Assembly (NCBI GenBank): GCA_963921405.1
Contig: OY992885.1
Span: 47,874,342 to 47,938,341 of the forward strand
DNA: 64,000 nucleotides
Direction: 5' to 3'
Source of the DNA: Cepaea hortensis
Lineage: Eukaryota > Mollusca > Gastropoda > Stylommatophora > Helicidae
Part shown: positions 54,597 to 64,000 of the stretch, one piece after another
How positions within the stretch are numbered: the first letter of the stretch is position 1
How the letters are laid out: each line of letters opens with the position of its first letter
Program-made: the position numbers and the translations under genes
Notes under the pieces: model-generated
Database searches by the model: none
The model's input: the letters and a program-made list of their open reading frames with translations, nothing else
What the model was told of the DNA's origin: nothing

Positions 54597-55547
54597 TCAG
54601 CTTTCCCTAGCCTTTGACTGCCTAGTCTATCAACCAGCAGTGCAGCAGGTTCTGTCTCTCTTCTAGTCTGCCTGTCAGCTTTCCCTAGCCTTTGACTGCC
54701 TAGTCTGTCAACCAGCAGTGCAGCAGGTTCTGTCTCTCTTCTAGTCTGCCTGTCAGCTTTCCCTAGCCTTTGACTGCCTAGTCTGTCAACCAGCAGTGCA
54801 GCAGGTTCTGTCTCTCTTCTAGTCTGCCTGTCAGCTTTCCCTAGCCTTTGACTGCCTAGTCTGTCAACCAGCAGTGCAGCAGGTTCTGTCTCTCTTCTAG
54901 TCTGCCTGTCAGCTTTCCCTAGCCTTTGACTGTCTAGTCTGTCAACCAGCAGTGCAGCAGGTTCTGTCTCTCTTCTAGTCTGCCTGTCAGCTTTCCCTAG
55001 CCTTTGACTGCCTAGTCTGTCAACCAGCAGTGCAGCAGGTTCTGTCTCTCTTCTAGTCTGCCTGTCAGCTTTCCCTAGTCTTTGACTGCCTAGTCTGTCA
55101 ACCAGCAGTGCAGCAGGTTCTGTCTCTCTTCTAGTCTGCCTGTCAGCTTTCCCTAGCCTTTGACTGTCTAGTCTGTCAACCAGCAGTGCAGCAGGTTCTG
55201 TCTCTCTTCTAGTCTGCCTGTCAGCTTTCCCTAGCCTTTGACTGCCTAGTCTGTCAACCAGCAGTGCAGCAGGTTCTGTCTCTCTTCTAGTCTGCCTGTC
55301 AGCTTTCCCTAGCCTTTGACTGCCTAGTCTGTCAACCAGCAGTGCAGTAGGTTCTGTCTCTCTTCTAGTCTGCCTGTCAGCTTTCCCTAGCCTTTGACTG
55401 CCTAGTCTGTCAACCAGCAGTGCAGCAGGTTCTGTCTCTCTTCTAGTCTGCCTGTCAGCTTTCCCTAGCCATTGACTGTCTAGTCTGTCAACCAGCAGTG
55501 CAGCAGGTTCTGTCTCTCTTCTAGTCTGCCTGTCAGCTTTCCTAACT
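54597..55547 (-). repeat. 78-bp minisatellite, 12 copies, open in one frame
   Basis: The unit contains cagctttccctagcctttga, ctgcctagtctgtcaaccag, cagtgcagcaggttctgtct and ctcttctagtctgcctgt. The unit is 26 codons, so a minus-strand frame (55579-54593, 328 codons) stays open, repeating KADRQTRRETEPAALLVDRL + GSQRLG. Copies differ by only 0-2 bases. Protein expression is not supported: no family, and the start lies in unique sequence (MVAEVMARSPQV). Confidence 0.93.
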
Positions 55548-55759
55548 TGAGGAGACCTTGCCATTACTTCAGCTACCATGACATCACTCTTAGTATCACT
55601 GGGTTAAGCCAGCCACTCTCCACTGCCAGGTAAAAGCCACTTTATTTGAAGTTCCGTTGTTATATGTAACATTACCTGATGGCTCTACAGCATGGTTTGT
55701 GGACAGCTTGCTTGTTCATTTGTGATCTGTTCGTTTCTCATGTTTCGTATTTTCCCCAG

Positions 55760-56155
55760 CCAGTCAAGGACCCTTTAAAGCCCTGAAGCTGCACTGGGCA
55801 TATGGTGTTAGACCCATCATATTTGTATAGACCCCTCGACATTCAGCGGGTGACCCCTCGACATTCAGCGGGTGACTCCTAGACATTCAGCAGGTGATCC
55901 CTCGACATTCAGCGGGTGATCCCTCGACATTCAGCAGGTGATCCCTCAACATTCAGCGGGTGACCCCTTGACATTCAGCGTATCATGTGGTCAGTACCAG
56001 CTGCCTTTACTTCACCAGACATTTTCTGGTACCCATTTTAGGCTGGGTCGGCCTGGGTCACTTTAATACATCTGCCCCAATGTGGGTTTCAAACCATGAC
56101 CACCAGTTCGGCAGGCATGCATCTGGCCACTATGTTACCGCAGCCGCTACCATTA
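55760..56155 (-). mobile_element. SINE-4 copy with internal expansion
   Basis: SINE-4 blocks gtcaaggaccctttaaagc, tgtggtcagtaccagctgcc, attttctggtacccatttta and ggctgggtcggcct. On the minus strand the head gcggctgcggtaacatagtg (A box) and ggtttgaaacccac (B box) is clear. It contains the 22-bp array. Confidence 0.8.
55829..55984. repeat. 22-bp minisatellite inside SINE-4
   Basis: About seven units of acccctcgacattcagcggg + tg. The single-copy SINE-4 counterpart is cagtcgacactccatgggtg at 9892. Confidence 0.92.
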
Positions 56156-56519
56156 CCCCCAGTAATCACATTACTTTGCTGTAATTTCTGCACTCCCATA
56201 AAGCATTCTTCATCTACACTTTAAATGTATATCTGTTCCAGCATGTTAATATTTTTAATTTCTCTCAGAATTTACATTGTAATTTGTACACCAATTATTT
56301 TGTAATCTGGACACCAAATGTGTAAAGCTGATATTACTTCGGCTAGCATTAAAAGATTGCTTTCTTCTTGTCAACATCTATCTATAGTATGTAATGTAAG
56401 TTTCTTATGTTAATTTCTAGTTAGGTACAGGACGAATTAGTTTTTTCCTGGTCTGGGATATGGCGCCTTGTGAGTATGGTCTATTTTACATTCACTGAAT
56501 ATATTGTGCTTTTCTGGTT

Positions 56520-56700
56520 TCTTCTTCTTCTGCTGCCAATGGAGTATAGGCCGTCAACTAACTCACACAAGCCCTTTCCAGACTTGTTGATTGGTTAAAT
56601 TTTCCAGCTACAGTTTTCTATGGGACTAAGTAGCCAGTCTCACGCCAACCCAACTTAGTCACCTCTTACGACATCCATGGTAGGTTACAGCGTTACTATT
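56520..56700 (-). repeat. Dispersed repeat (LINE 3' UTR type)
   Basis: The reverse of the 51760-51960 sequence, with a cttctt run at 56520-56532 at its outer end, like a LINE tail. Its inner end has been amplified as the 58-bp array that follows. Confidence 0.65.
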
Positions 56701-57425
56701 CCTTGCTTCCATTTGGGGGCTGATAACATCATCCATGGTAGGTTACAGCGTTACTATTCCTTGCTTCCATTTGGGGGGTGATAACATCATCCATGGTAGG
56801 TTACAGCGTTACTATTCCTTGCTTCCATTTGGGGGATGATAACATCATCCATGGTAGGTTACAGCGTTACTATTCCTTGCTTCCATTTGGGGGGTGATAA
56901 CATCATCCATGGTAGGTTACAGCGTTACTATTCCTTGCTTCCATTTGGGGGGTGATAACATCATCCATGGTAGGTTACAGCGTTACTATTCCTTGCTTCC
57001 ATTTGGGGGCTGATAACATCATCCATGGTAGGTTACAGCGTTACTATTCCTTGCTTCCATTAGGGGGCTGATAACATCATCCATGGTAGGTTACAGCGTT
57101 ACTATTATTTGCTTCCATTAGGGGGCCGATAACATCATCCATGGTAGGTTACGGCGTTACTATTATTTGCTTCCATTAGGGGGCCGATAACATCATCCAT
57201 GGTAGGTTACAGCGTTGTTACTATTCCTTGCTTCCATGTGGGGGCTGATAACATTATCCATGGTAGGTTACAGCGTTACTATTCCTTGCTTCCATTTGGG
57301 GGGTGATAACATCATCCATGGTAGGTTACAGCGTTACTATTATTTGCTTCCATTAGGGGGCCGATAACATCATCCATGGTAGGTTACAGCGTTACTATTA
57401 TTTGCTTCCATTAGGGGGCCGGTAA
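56670..57425. repeat. 58-bp minisatellite, about 13 copies
   Basis: The unit contains catccatggtaggttacagc, gttactattccttgcttcca and tttggggggtgataacat. Two subtypes (attcc/attatt; ttggggg/taggggg) are grouped along the array. Confidence 0.93.
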
Positions 57426-57429
57426 CACA

Positions 57430-57880
57430 CATGCATTTTTTGTATTAATCTCTACCATTTGCAAACACTCTGTTTATGGCCCATTTGTTAACATGCATAC
57501 CAGTAACTGTTCTGGGGAGTGAAGGTGGCCAATGTCTCATGACCTTCTCTGTGTCGATTGGTCCATACAAAATATGGAGCTACCATCAAACAGCCAATTT
57601 GTCTCACGGTGTGAAAGGTGTCCTTTATTAGTGCGTACTTTTTTTCTGACCAGACATCCAATATTTTGTTTTACTTTACCAGTTTACATTATACAAGTTT
57701 AGCATTGGAATTGTTCCTTTTTTGCTAATTAAATCCATGTTCTTATTTGTTCTAAGAATTGTCTGCTAGTTATCATCCATGCATTGCGCTGACATTCCTT
57801 TTTTTTTCAGTTTAAAAACAATGGACTTTTGTGCATGTGTTATGTGTGTATGTGTATGTGTATGTGTGTATATATATATA
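57430..57880. other. Unassigned DNA
   Basis: Faint SINE-4-like words near 57550-57600 (ccatacaaaatatggagcta). A gtatgtgt/tata microsatellite abuts the next SINE. Confidence 0.4.
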
Positions 57881-57883
57881 TAT

Positions 57884-58135
57884 GCCGGTCTCTCTGGCCG
57901 AGAGGTTACACCACTTTCTCCGTAATCCTGTTTATCACGCAGAGTCTCGTAGCGGGCGAGAACTGGGAGCGGTTCGTCCCCGCGTTGGTGACTTGCGGGA
58001 TAACTGAGCCGGCAGCTCAGAAAGCAATGGCAAACTACTGAGCGTAATCTTGCCAAGAAATCAACAGACAGCTGAAAGATGCTGCTGTTGACAGCGATTA
58101 CCTGTAAAAGGATATGCGAATAAAAAATTTAAAAA
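57884..58135 (+). mobile_element. SINE-1 copy, variant head
   Basis: gccggtctctctggccgaga, gcgggcgagaactgggagcg, the core agcaatggcaaactactgag and the tail aaaggatatgcgaataaa. Same head subtype as 8288. Confidence 0.88.
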
Positions 58136-58157
58136 AAAAACACGCCCGCCCGCCCGC

Positions 58158-59291
58158 CCTACTCTGTTTTCTAAACCATGTTTTCACTTCACATACAACT
58201 TCGGCGTCATTCGCGAAATGTCTCCTGTCAAGGTGGGTTTTCAGTGGACCAAAAATAGTGGAAATCATTAGGGGCTAAGTTGGGACTGCGCAGTGGATGT
58301 TCCAGAACTTCCCACCTTAGTTGGTTAATTTTCTACTGAGTTAATTGAGCCGTATGTGGTCTGGCATTGTCATGAAGAAGCAACACTCCTCTAGTCAGCA
58401 GTCCTGGACGTTTTCTTCGAATTGCATCATGAAGCATCAATAGAACTCCACATTACGATTCAGAATTCACATTATCACCTTTCTTCTTGAAATTGGTGAA
58501 AACACTCCTTGACCATCTCAAAACACTGTCAGCATAACCTTCCCTGCTGATGGCGTAACCTTGAATTTTTGGACACAAGGCGAAGAAGAATTGAAGCACA
58601 CTTTGGTTCGGGCTGGTAGTGATGCAACCATGATTCATCCCCAGTAACAATCCTGTTCAGAATGTCTTCTCCTTCATCTTCGTATCGACAGAGATGATGC
58701 AAGGACAGGCCAAATCGGTTCATTTTGTGTTCCTCCAATTGTCTGGGTACCCACCTTGAGCACACTTTCTTAAATTTCAATCGATCATGCATTATGCTGT
58801 ATGCTGAACCATGTGAGCACCCTATTGCAGATGCTACAGAGTCTATCGTTACTCGCCTGTCACCTCTAATAATCTCCTCCACCCGCTGCATGGATGCTTT
58901 TGTTTCAATCTCAACAGGACGACCAGATCAGATTTCATCAACAATTTTAGAGCGTTCTTGAGAAAATTTTTCTACCCAGCTATGCAAGGCTTTACGGGAC
59001 AAACATTTGTCAGCATAAACAGGAAGCATTTCCTTATTAATGTCGTTTGCAGGCAGCCCTTTTGCCCTCAAAAAAAGCACAACAGCACGTTACTCTTTGG
59101 TTGTACACTCCGTAAGTACAGTCGCCATTTTGTTTATGCGCTGCGCATGCGCATGAGACACCCAGCGCCACGTGACAAATGGGAATATAAAGTTTGATGT
59201 TGCTGCCACCTAATGACACCTGTAGAAAATACCAACTACATTTACTTGCCATCCCACAGAATTGTGTGACTTACTTACTGACTCGCCCTCT
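58158..59291 (-). mobile_element. mariner, longest copy, 3'-truncated
   Basis: On the minus strand the 5' end is at ctgactcgccctc (59279-59291) and the sequence runs to the 3' transposase end, stopping at 58158 (ctactctgttttctaaacc). The outer about 150 bp of the 3' end, present in 31011 and 43055 copies, is missing. Confidence 0.85.
58200..59197 (-). pseudogene. mariner transposase, frameshifted
   Basis: The best frame, 58891-58529, holds the second helix-turn-helix (RRVTIDSVASAIGCSHGSAY), then KKVCSRWVPRQLEEHK and the first catalytic Asp block IVTGDESWLHHYQPE, as in mariner D,D34D enzymes. The remaining core and the second and third Asp blocks are present downstream (58500-58280) but in shifted frames with stops. 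The N-terminal helix-turn-helix lies near 59080-58920. Cut-and-paste activity is lost in this copy. Confidence 0.85.
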
Positions 59292-60545
59292 TATTATTCT
59301 ATAATAAATATCATGGCTGATTACTATATTATTCTATAATAAATATCATGGCTGATTACGAAAGCTCTCTGCTTGTGACATTCATATACAGTAGCCAATC
59401 TGACTAGTTCAGTCACAATAATGTAAAAATAATTGTTCAGTTTTTCGATGACATTTCTATATTGTCTTCTTCCATGGGTGAACATATTTGGTATCCAGAT
59501 TGCATCATTGCCTGGTAGCATGGCATGATCCTATAGCCAAGACTCTTCATTAAAAAATGGTTAAAAACTGTAGGATGTACTTAAATGCAATGTTTTACCC
59601 CATCTGGCGTGGTCTCTCTCCGCGGCACGGCAAGCCAACTGCCCAGAGCACTGCCCAAAGCCCAATCTCTGTAGCTCCAGCGATGACCCCCAACGGGAAC
59701 ATGTCACTTGTGGTCTGAATAGTACAGTCTAAAAATTACCCATGACCTTCATAGCACAAGACTTCTTGACCACTTTACCCACACAACCACCACCACACTG
59801 AAGTGTCTCTATAGTGACTACAATAAACCAAGGCTGGTCTTTATACAGTTTTCACATCAACAGGTTAGTCAGTCCAATGTGGTCACCATTCCCCCATTTT
59901 CAGCGGTTGCCATCAACTCAGCTAGGTCTGAACCACACTCCTTGCACGTCTGTGTGATGCAATTGCATCTTGGATGTCCTTGCCCCTGATGTTTGCCCTG
60001 CTTCCAGTATTTTCACTAGTAAACCTACATGTCTCATACTGTGACCAAGCCGAGACTACACTGAAACAATGAAGATGTGTACGTGAGGTAGCAATTCCAT
60101 GTTTTATCAACTTTTACGTTGAATACAGACTAAGCTGAATAGACCATTAGTTCTGAGGCTGAGTTTTCACTGTCACAATGTACATCCTATTTGTTCATTT
60201 ATCACCCCAAAATTTCCTGTGGTACTAAGTGATTTCATCACCATCCTGTGTTTGAAGAGGCAGACTAGGTCTGTCAACAAGTGCAATGTCGTGGAGACAT
60301 TGGGCATGAACTTCTCAGTTTTGGAGACAGACCTGACTGTCTCCATTGCCTTGTTGAGATCCTTGGAACCTTACATGGAACCAACATGAAACTAGGCTAA
60401 TAATTACTGAAGGAGAATTTTTCACAGCATATGCCCAATGATGAAGATAATCACTATAAAGAAACACAAGTTCATGACTTGGCAAGAGTGCAGGATACAG
60501 TTAATGACACAGGGACATAAACACACAAATTAAGATTAGCAACAG
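59292..60545. other. Unassigned DNA
   Basis: Begins with a 35-bp tandem duplication (attattctataataaatatc..., 59293 and 59328). The rest, including a 62-codon minus-strand frame at 59922-60110, has no recognisable family. Confidence 0.45.
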
Positions 60546-60830
60546 AAATCAGGACGGCCAAATGGATAAGAGCGCTCGTCCTTAAACATCTGGTGTGCTG
60601 ATGCCGAGGTAGCAGATCAACACCTACACCGGTCAGTTGGACTAAAATGTTGATTTCTCGTCCTTGTCTTGAGAACATAACTTACAAGTGCCTCTGAAGT
60701 CGGAGTGGTGAAGCCTGATGGCGAGGGACACTGATAATGGGGAAAGCTATTTGACATGCGAACATCAGTCTAGTGCACTAGAAGTAGTAGGACATGTACG
60801 GACTACGCTTGAGTTCAAAGCGAGCACATG
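60546..60830 (+). mobile_element. SINE-2 copy
   Basis: gacggccaaatggataagag (A box), gatcaacacctacaccggtc (B-box region), tacaagtgcctctgaagtcg, gcgagggacactgataatgg, gtacggactacgcttgagtt. Confidence 0.8.
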
Positions 60831-61205
60831 CAAACAATGTTTTAAAAAAGATTGGCAAATCAGCCGTGTCATGTATGGATAGATGCCTCAGACAGCAATT
60901 GACATACTCCAAGACTGTCCCATTTGTGACATTTTCAGGCAAACCTTTTGGCCTAGAGAAATAACAGTGGAGGATAATCTTTATATACCAGCACATGAAC
61001 TAAAAAAGACAGTGAAATTTATACAAGAGACAACATTGTGGATAATAGACAATTGATTTGAAGTGAATGCAAGAAGAAAAAGTGTATTGAGGTAGCAAGA
61101 TTTATTGTTCATTTTACAATGTTTTCAATTTCAGTGTTTTTAACTTATTAACTAAACAATACAATGCTGTGGTAGATATACTTTGATTACATTTATTGAA
61201 AGCCA
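60831..61205. other. No recognisable feature
   Basis: AT-rich. No coding sequence or repeat identified. Confidence 0.4.
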
Positions 61206-61790
61206 TCATCATCATCATGTGCCACGTCGATAAGCATGTTCGGTCATGTTTCGCCATTTGACACGATCACCACAGCTCTGCGTTCTTGTCTCGACCGTGC
61301 TATCATGTGGCCAAGCCTTCCAAATATTTACTTCTCTGCCTTCCCCTTGTTCTTTTCCCCTTAATCTTGCTAGTTGTCACAAAGTTCTCTTGTTTATTTC
61401 TTCTCATAACATGCCCCCCCAAAAAATTTGTCTGCATCTAATTTTTCCAATCAGTTTACTGGTTTTAATTTGCTTCTTGTAGGACTTGGTCATTGGTTTT
61501 TCTGTCTGTCAATGATATTCTTTGCATTCTCCTCAAATATCACATTTCCACTGCCATTAGATGTTTTTTTTAGCTTGTCTGCTCTTTGTCCACGTTTCAC
61601 ATCCATACAAAAGTACAGGTTCTATATAGTACTTCAACACTCTTTATTTTTTCTCGTTGCAGTTTACATTTTTTAATTATTGGTCAGTATGTTTTCCACC
61701 TTGGAAAAGTCTACCTTTGCCATTGCGATTCTTGTTCAAGGCACCTCCCATCAGATGTTATGACTATTCCGAGATGGAAAGTCATCACTG
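61206..61790 (-). mobile_element. LINE-A 3' end fragment
   Basis: Reverse LINE-A: the tail is catcatcatcatgtgccacg at the left. ttcttctcataacatgcccc, cattggtttttctgtctgtc, ctttgcattctcctcaaata and cacctcccatcagatgttat correspond to the 25560-25990 blocks. Frames are broken. Confidence 0.75.
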
Positions 61791-61887
61791 GGTTGATAAA
61801 TCAAAATTTACATTTTCAACCACAGGAATGTCCATAGTTTGTCAGATGTTTTGGGTTACAGTTGAAAAATGTGTATGAGTTATTATT

Positions 61888-62130
61888 AGTAGCATGTCCT
61901 TTACAGGACATCGTATTTAACTCCAGCATCTGTTGGCTCTTTGTTATTTACTAGGCAATTGTTAGTTTAGTAGTTTGCCGTTGATGTTTGAACGGCCGAC
62001 GTCTGATACTAAGGAATTCAACGCAATTTTGATTCCAAATCTCCCTCAACTGATTTCGAACAGTTGACTCGCTATGTCGGGGAGTTATGAAACTGCATGT
62101 CTCACTATTTCCTAAGCCACAGGCGCCGGA
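61888..62130 (-). mobile_element. SINE-1 copy, decayed
   Basis: gcatgtcctttacaggacat, tagtttgccgttgatgtttg, aacggccgacgtctgatac, gatttcgaacagttgac (B-box region), and a worn head cctaagccacaggcgcc. Confidence 0.7.
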
Positions 62131-62299
62131 TGAGTTATAACCCCTGTTTGATTAATACTACAACTGCATGAAGTTTTAGCCAATCAGCAGCTTAGGATAG
62201 ATAATGAGTTGAGAAATTGAACCAACATGCTTTTAATTTGCATTTATAGTAACAGTTTTGAAGGCTTCCTAGGACCTTCACCTTCACAAGAATGGTAGG

Positions 62300-62560
62300 A
62301 GGTCAGCATGGCTGAATGGATAAGAACGTGAGTTCTTAAACATCCGGTGTTCTGATGGTTCAACCCCTTACCCCGGACAGTTGGACTTCTCGTCCTTGAT
62401 TTGGGGACGTAAATTACAAGTACCTCTAAAGTAAGAGTGGGTTCACTTGAAGGCAAGGGGCACTGATAATAAGGAAAGCTAAGCCACATGCAAAATGTAT
62501 TCAAGTTCTACAAGAAGTAGTGTGTATGGAGTACGCTTGAGTTCAAATGCGAGCGAGCGA
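62300..62560 (+). mobile_element. SINE-2 copy
   Basis: aggtcagcatggctgaatgg (A box), ggttcaaccccttaccccgg (B box), tacaagtacctctaaagtaa, cactgataataaggaaagct, agtgtgtatggagtacgctt. Confidence 0.82.
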
Positions 62561-63060
62561 TTGCTAAAGAAAAACAAAACTGGAATTTGGCTGCTAATAA
62601 TAGACAACTCTGCAGCTTTGGGATAATTTAAAAAAAAACGATGGTTTGTTAGCAACCTCAAAATCAAACCACAAAATAGTTGTTACTGGACCACACTGGC
62701 TAGTTCAGCATTTAGCTTCAGCCAATTTATTTCTTTATAATATTTCAGTAAAGACAAAGGTTTTGTTACTGTTTCATTGTCTCAGCTTAGAACTAGCTCA
62801 GAAGTACTTATTGTAGAAACTGCTTAGTTGTTTTTCATCATAAACTGTGTGAAAGCAAGATAACTATATACTTGTTTTAGATAGAGCTTGCAAGGATTTA
62901 TTTTTGTACTTATTACTAGTGCCGAGTCTTAGGACTGCATTTCCCTGTGTCATTCAGCGGTTGTCTACCTTACCTGAATCTAACCATACATCAGTGATCA
63001 TCAGTTGCCGAAGCAGGGACCTGCTGTGGGTCGGGATGTGATAAAGCCGTCAACATTTGC
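62561..63060. other. Unassigned DNA
   Basis: No gene or repeat recognised. Confidence 0.4.
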
Positions 63061-63700
63061 TCGGTCTGAATGCACGGAACAATAGGTGGCCTGTCTGGCC
63101 TTCTGTTGGTGGACGGTGAATGCATGGAACAATAGGTGGCCAGTCTGGCCTTCTGTTGGTGGACGGTGAATGCACGGAACAATAGGTGGCCTGTCTGGCC
63201 TTCTGTTGGTGGATGGTGAATGCACGGAACAATAGGTGGCCTGTCTGGCCTTCTGTTGGTGGACGGTGAATGCACGGAACAATAGGTGGTCAGTCTGGCC
63301 TTCTGTTGGTGGACGGTGAATGCACGGAACAATAGGTGGTCAGTCTGACCTTCTGTTGGTGGACAGTGAATGCATGGAACAATAGGTGGCCAGTCTGGCC
63401 TTCTGTTGGTGGACGGTGAATGCACGGAACAATAGGTGGTCAGTCTGGCCTTCTGTTGGTGGACAGTGAATGCATGGAATAGGTGGCCTTCTGTTGGTGG
63501 ACGGTGAATGCACGGAACAATAGGTGGTCAGTCTGACCTTCTGTTGGTGGACGGTGAATGCACGGAACAATAGGTGGCCTTCTGTTGGTGGACAGTGAAT
63601 GCATGGAACAATAGGTGGTCAGTCTGGCCTTCTGTTGGTGGATGGTGAATGCACGGAACAATAGGTGGCCAGTCTGAACTTCTTTGGTGGACGGTGAAGT
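63061..63700. repeat. 50-bp minisatellite, about 13 copies
   Basis: The unit contains tgcacggaacaataggtggc, ctgtctggccttctgttggt and ggacggtgaa. At least two shortened units lack the cagtctg part (near 63479 and 63577). Open minus-strand frames across it reflect the lack of stop words. Confidence 0.93.
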
Positions 63701-63701
63701 C

Positions 63702-64000
63702 AGGTGTCCAATGCTCTTTCAGCCATGCTCACGACATTATCAGTGTAGTTCTGCAAGTCATTTCTTCTCATAACATGCCCCAAAAATGTTGACAGTCTAC
63801 GTCTAATGTCTCTAATCAGTTTACGATCTTCATTTGTTTCCTGAAGGACTTGTTCATTGGTATTTCTGTCTGTCCATAGTATTCTTTGCATTTTCCTCAG
63901 AAACCACATTTCTACAGCCATCAGATGTTTTTCAGCTTGAATTACTCATTGTCCACGCTTCACATCCATACAAAAGTACAGGTTCTATGTAGCACTTCAA
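63702..64000 (-). mobile_element. LINE-A fragment running off the window
   Basis: The minus-strand frame 63921-63700 reads EMWFLRKMQRILWTDRNTNE, QVLQETNEDRKLIRDIRRRL, STFLGHVMRRNDLQN. It matches the 25811-25503 segment and continues beyond base 64000. Its 3' side is replaced by the 50-bp array. Confidence 0.75.

Noticed and set aside
59922..60110. 62-codon minus-strand frame with basic end
   Set aside because: No recognisable family and no splice evidence.

Overview
The window is animal nuclear DNA: intron-bearing, moderately AT-rich, and built almost entirely from transposable elements, their relics and tandem repeats. There is no rRNA, intact tRNA, operon or CRISPR array. The element mix (RNase H-bearing and other non-LTR LINEs, Ty3/Gypsy, pogo/Tigger, mariner, hAT, several tRNA-headed SINE families) fits an invertebrate. 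I lean towards a lophotrochozoan such as a mollusc, but the sequence alone does not prove this.

Layout. 0-3.5 kb: a hAT end and a 5'-truncated RNase H-type LINE (minus). 3.5-14 kb: SINEs, a hAT 3' end carrying LINE-A sequence, and a direct repeat of about 547 bp that brackets 2 kb of unassigned DNA. 14.1-22.2 kb: a LINE (12-bp target-site duplication, TSD) split by a 6.1-kb Ty3/Gypsy-type element (5-bp TSD, near-identical LTRs). That element keeps an open 395-codon coiled-coil ORF but has lost most of pol. 22.7-24.3 kb: SINE, LINE and mariner debris. 25.4-27.2 kb: a LINE-A RT disabled by in-frame stops. 27.6-32.3 kb: a nest, in which a SINE is split by a hAT MITE that itself holds a Tigger element and a mariner copy. 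32.6-48 kb: LINE and SINE relics, a 689-bp unassigned insertion with a 7-bp TSD, a 1.3-kb G-rich array, a mariner-derived fold-back palindrome and a perfect 19-bp hairpin. 48-64 kb: many unrelated minisatellites (unit sizes 22-85 bp), more SINEs and LINE-A ends, and the only convincing host gene.

Host gene: a plus-strand HtrL/YibB-like protein whose terminal coding exon ends at 53944. A 50-bp upstream exon is likely at 51387-51436. A perfect 50-bp tandem duplication sits on the splice acceptor of the terminal exon.

Family names used below (SINE-1 to SINE-5, LINE-A) are local labels from comparing copies inside this window. They are not database names.
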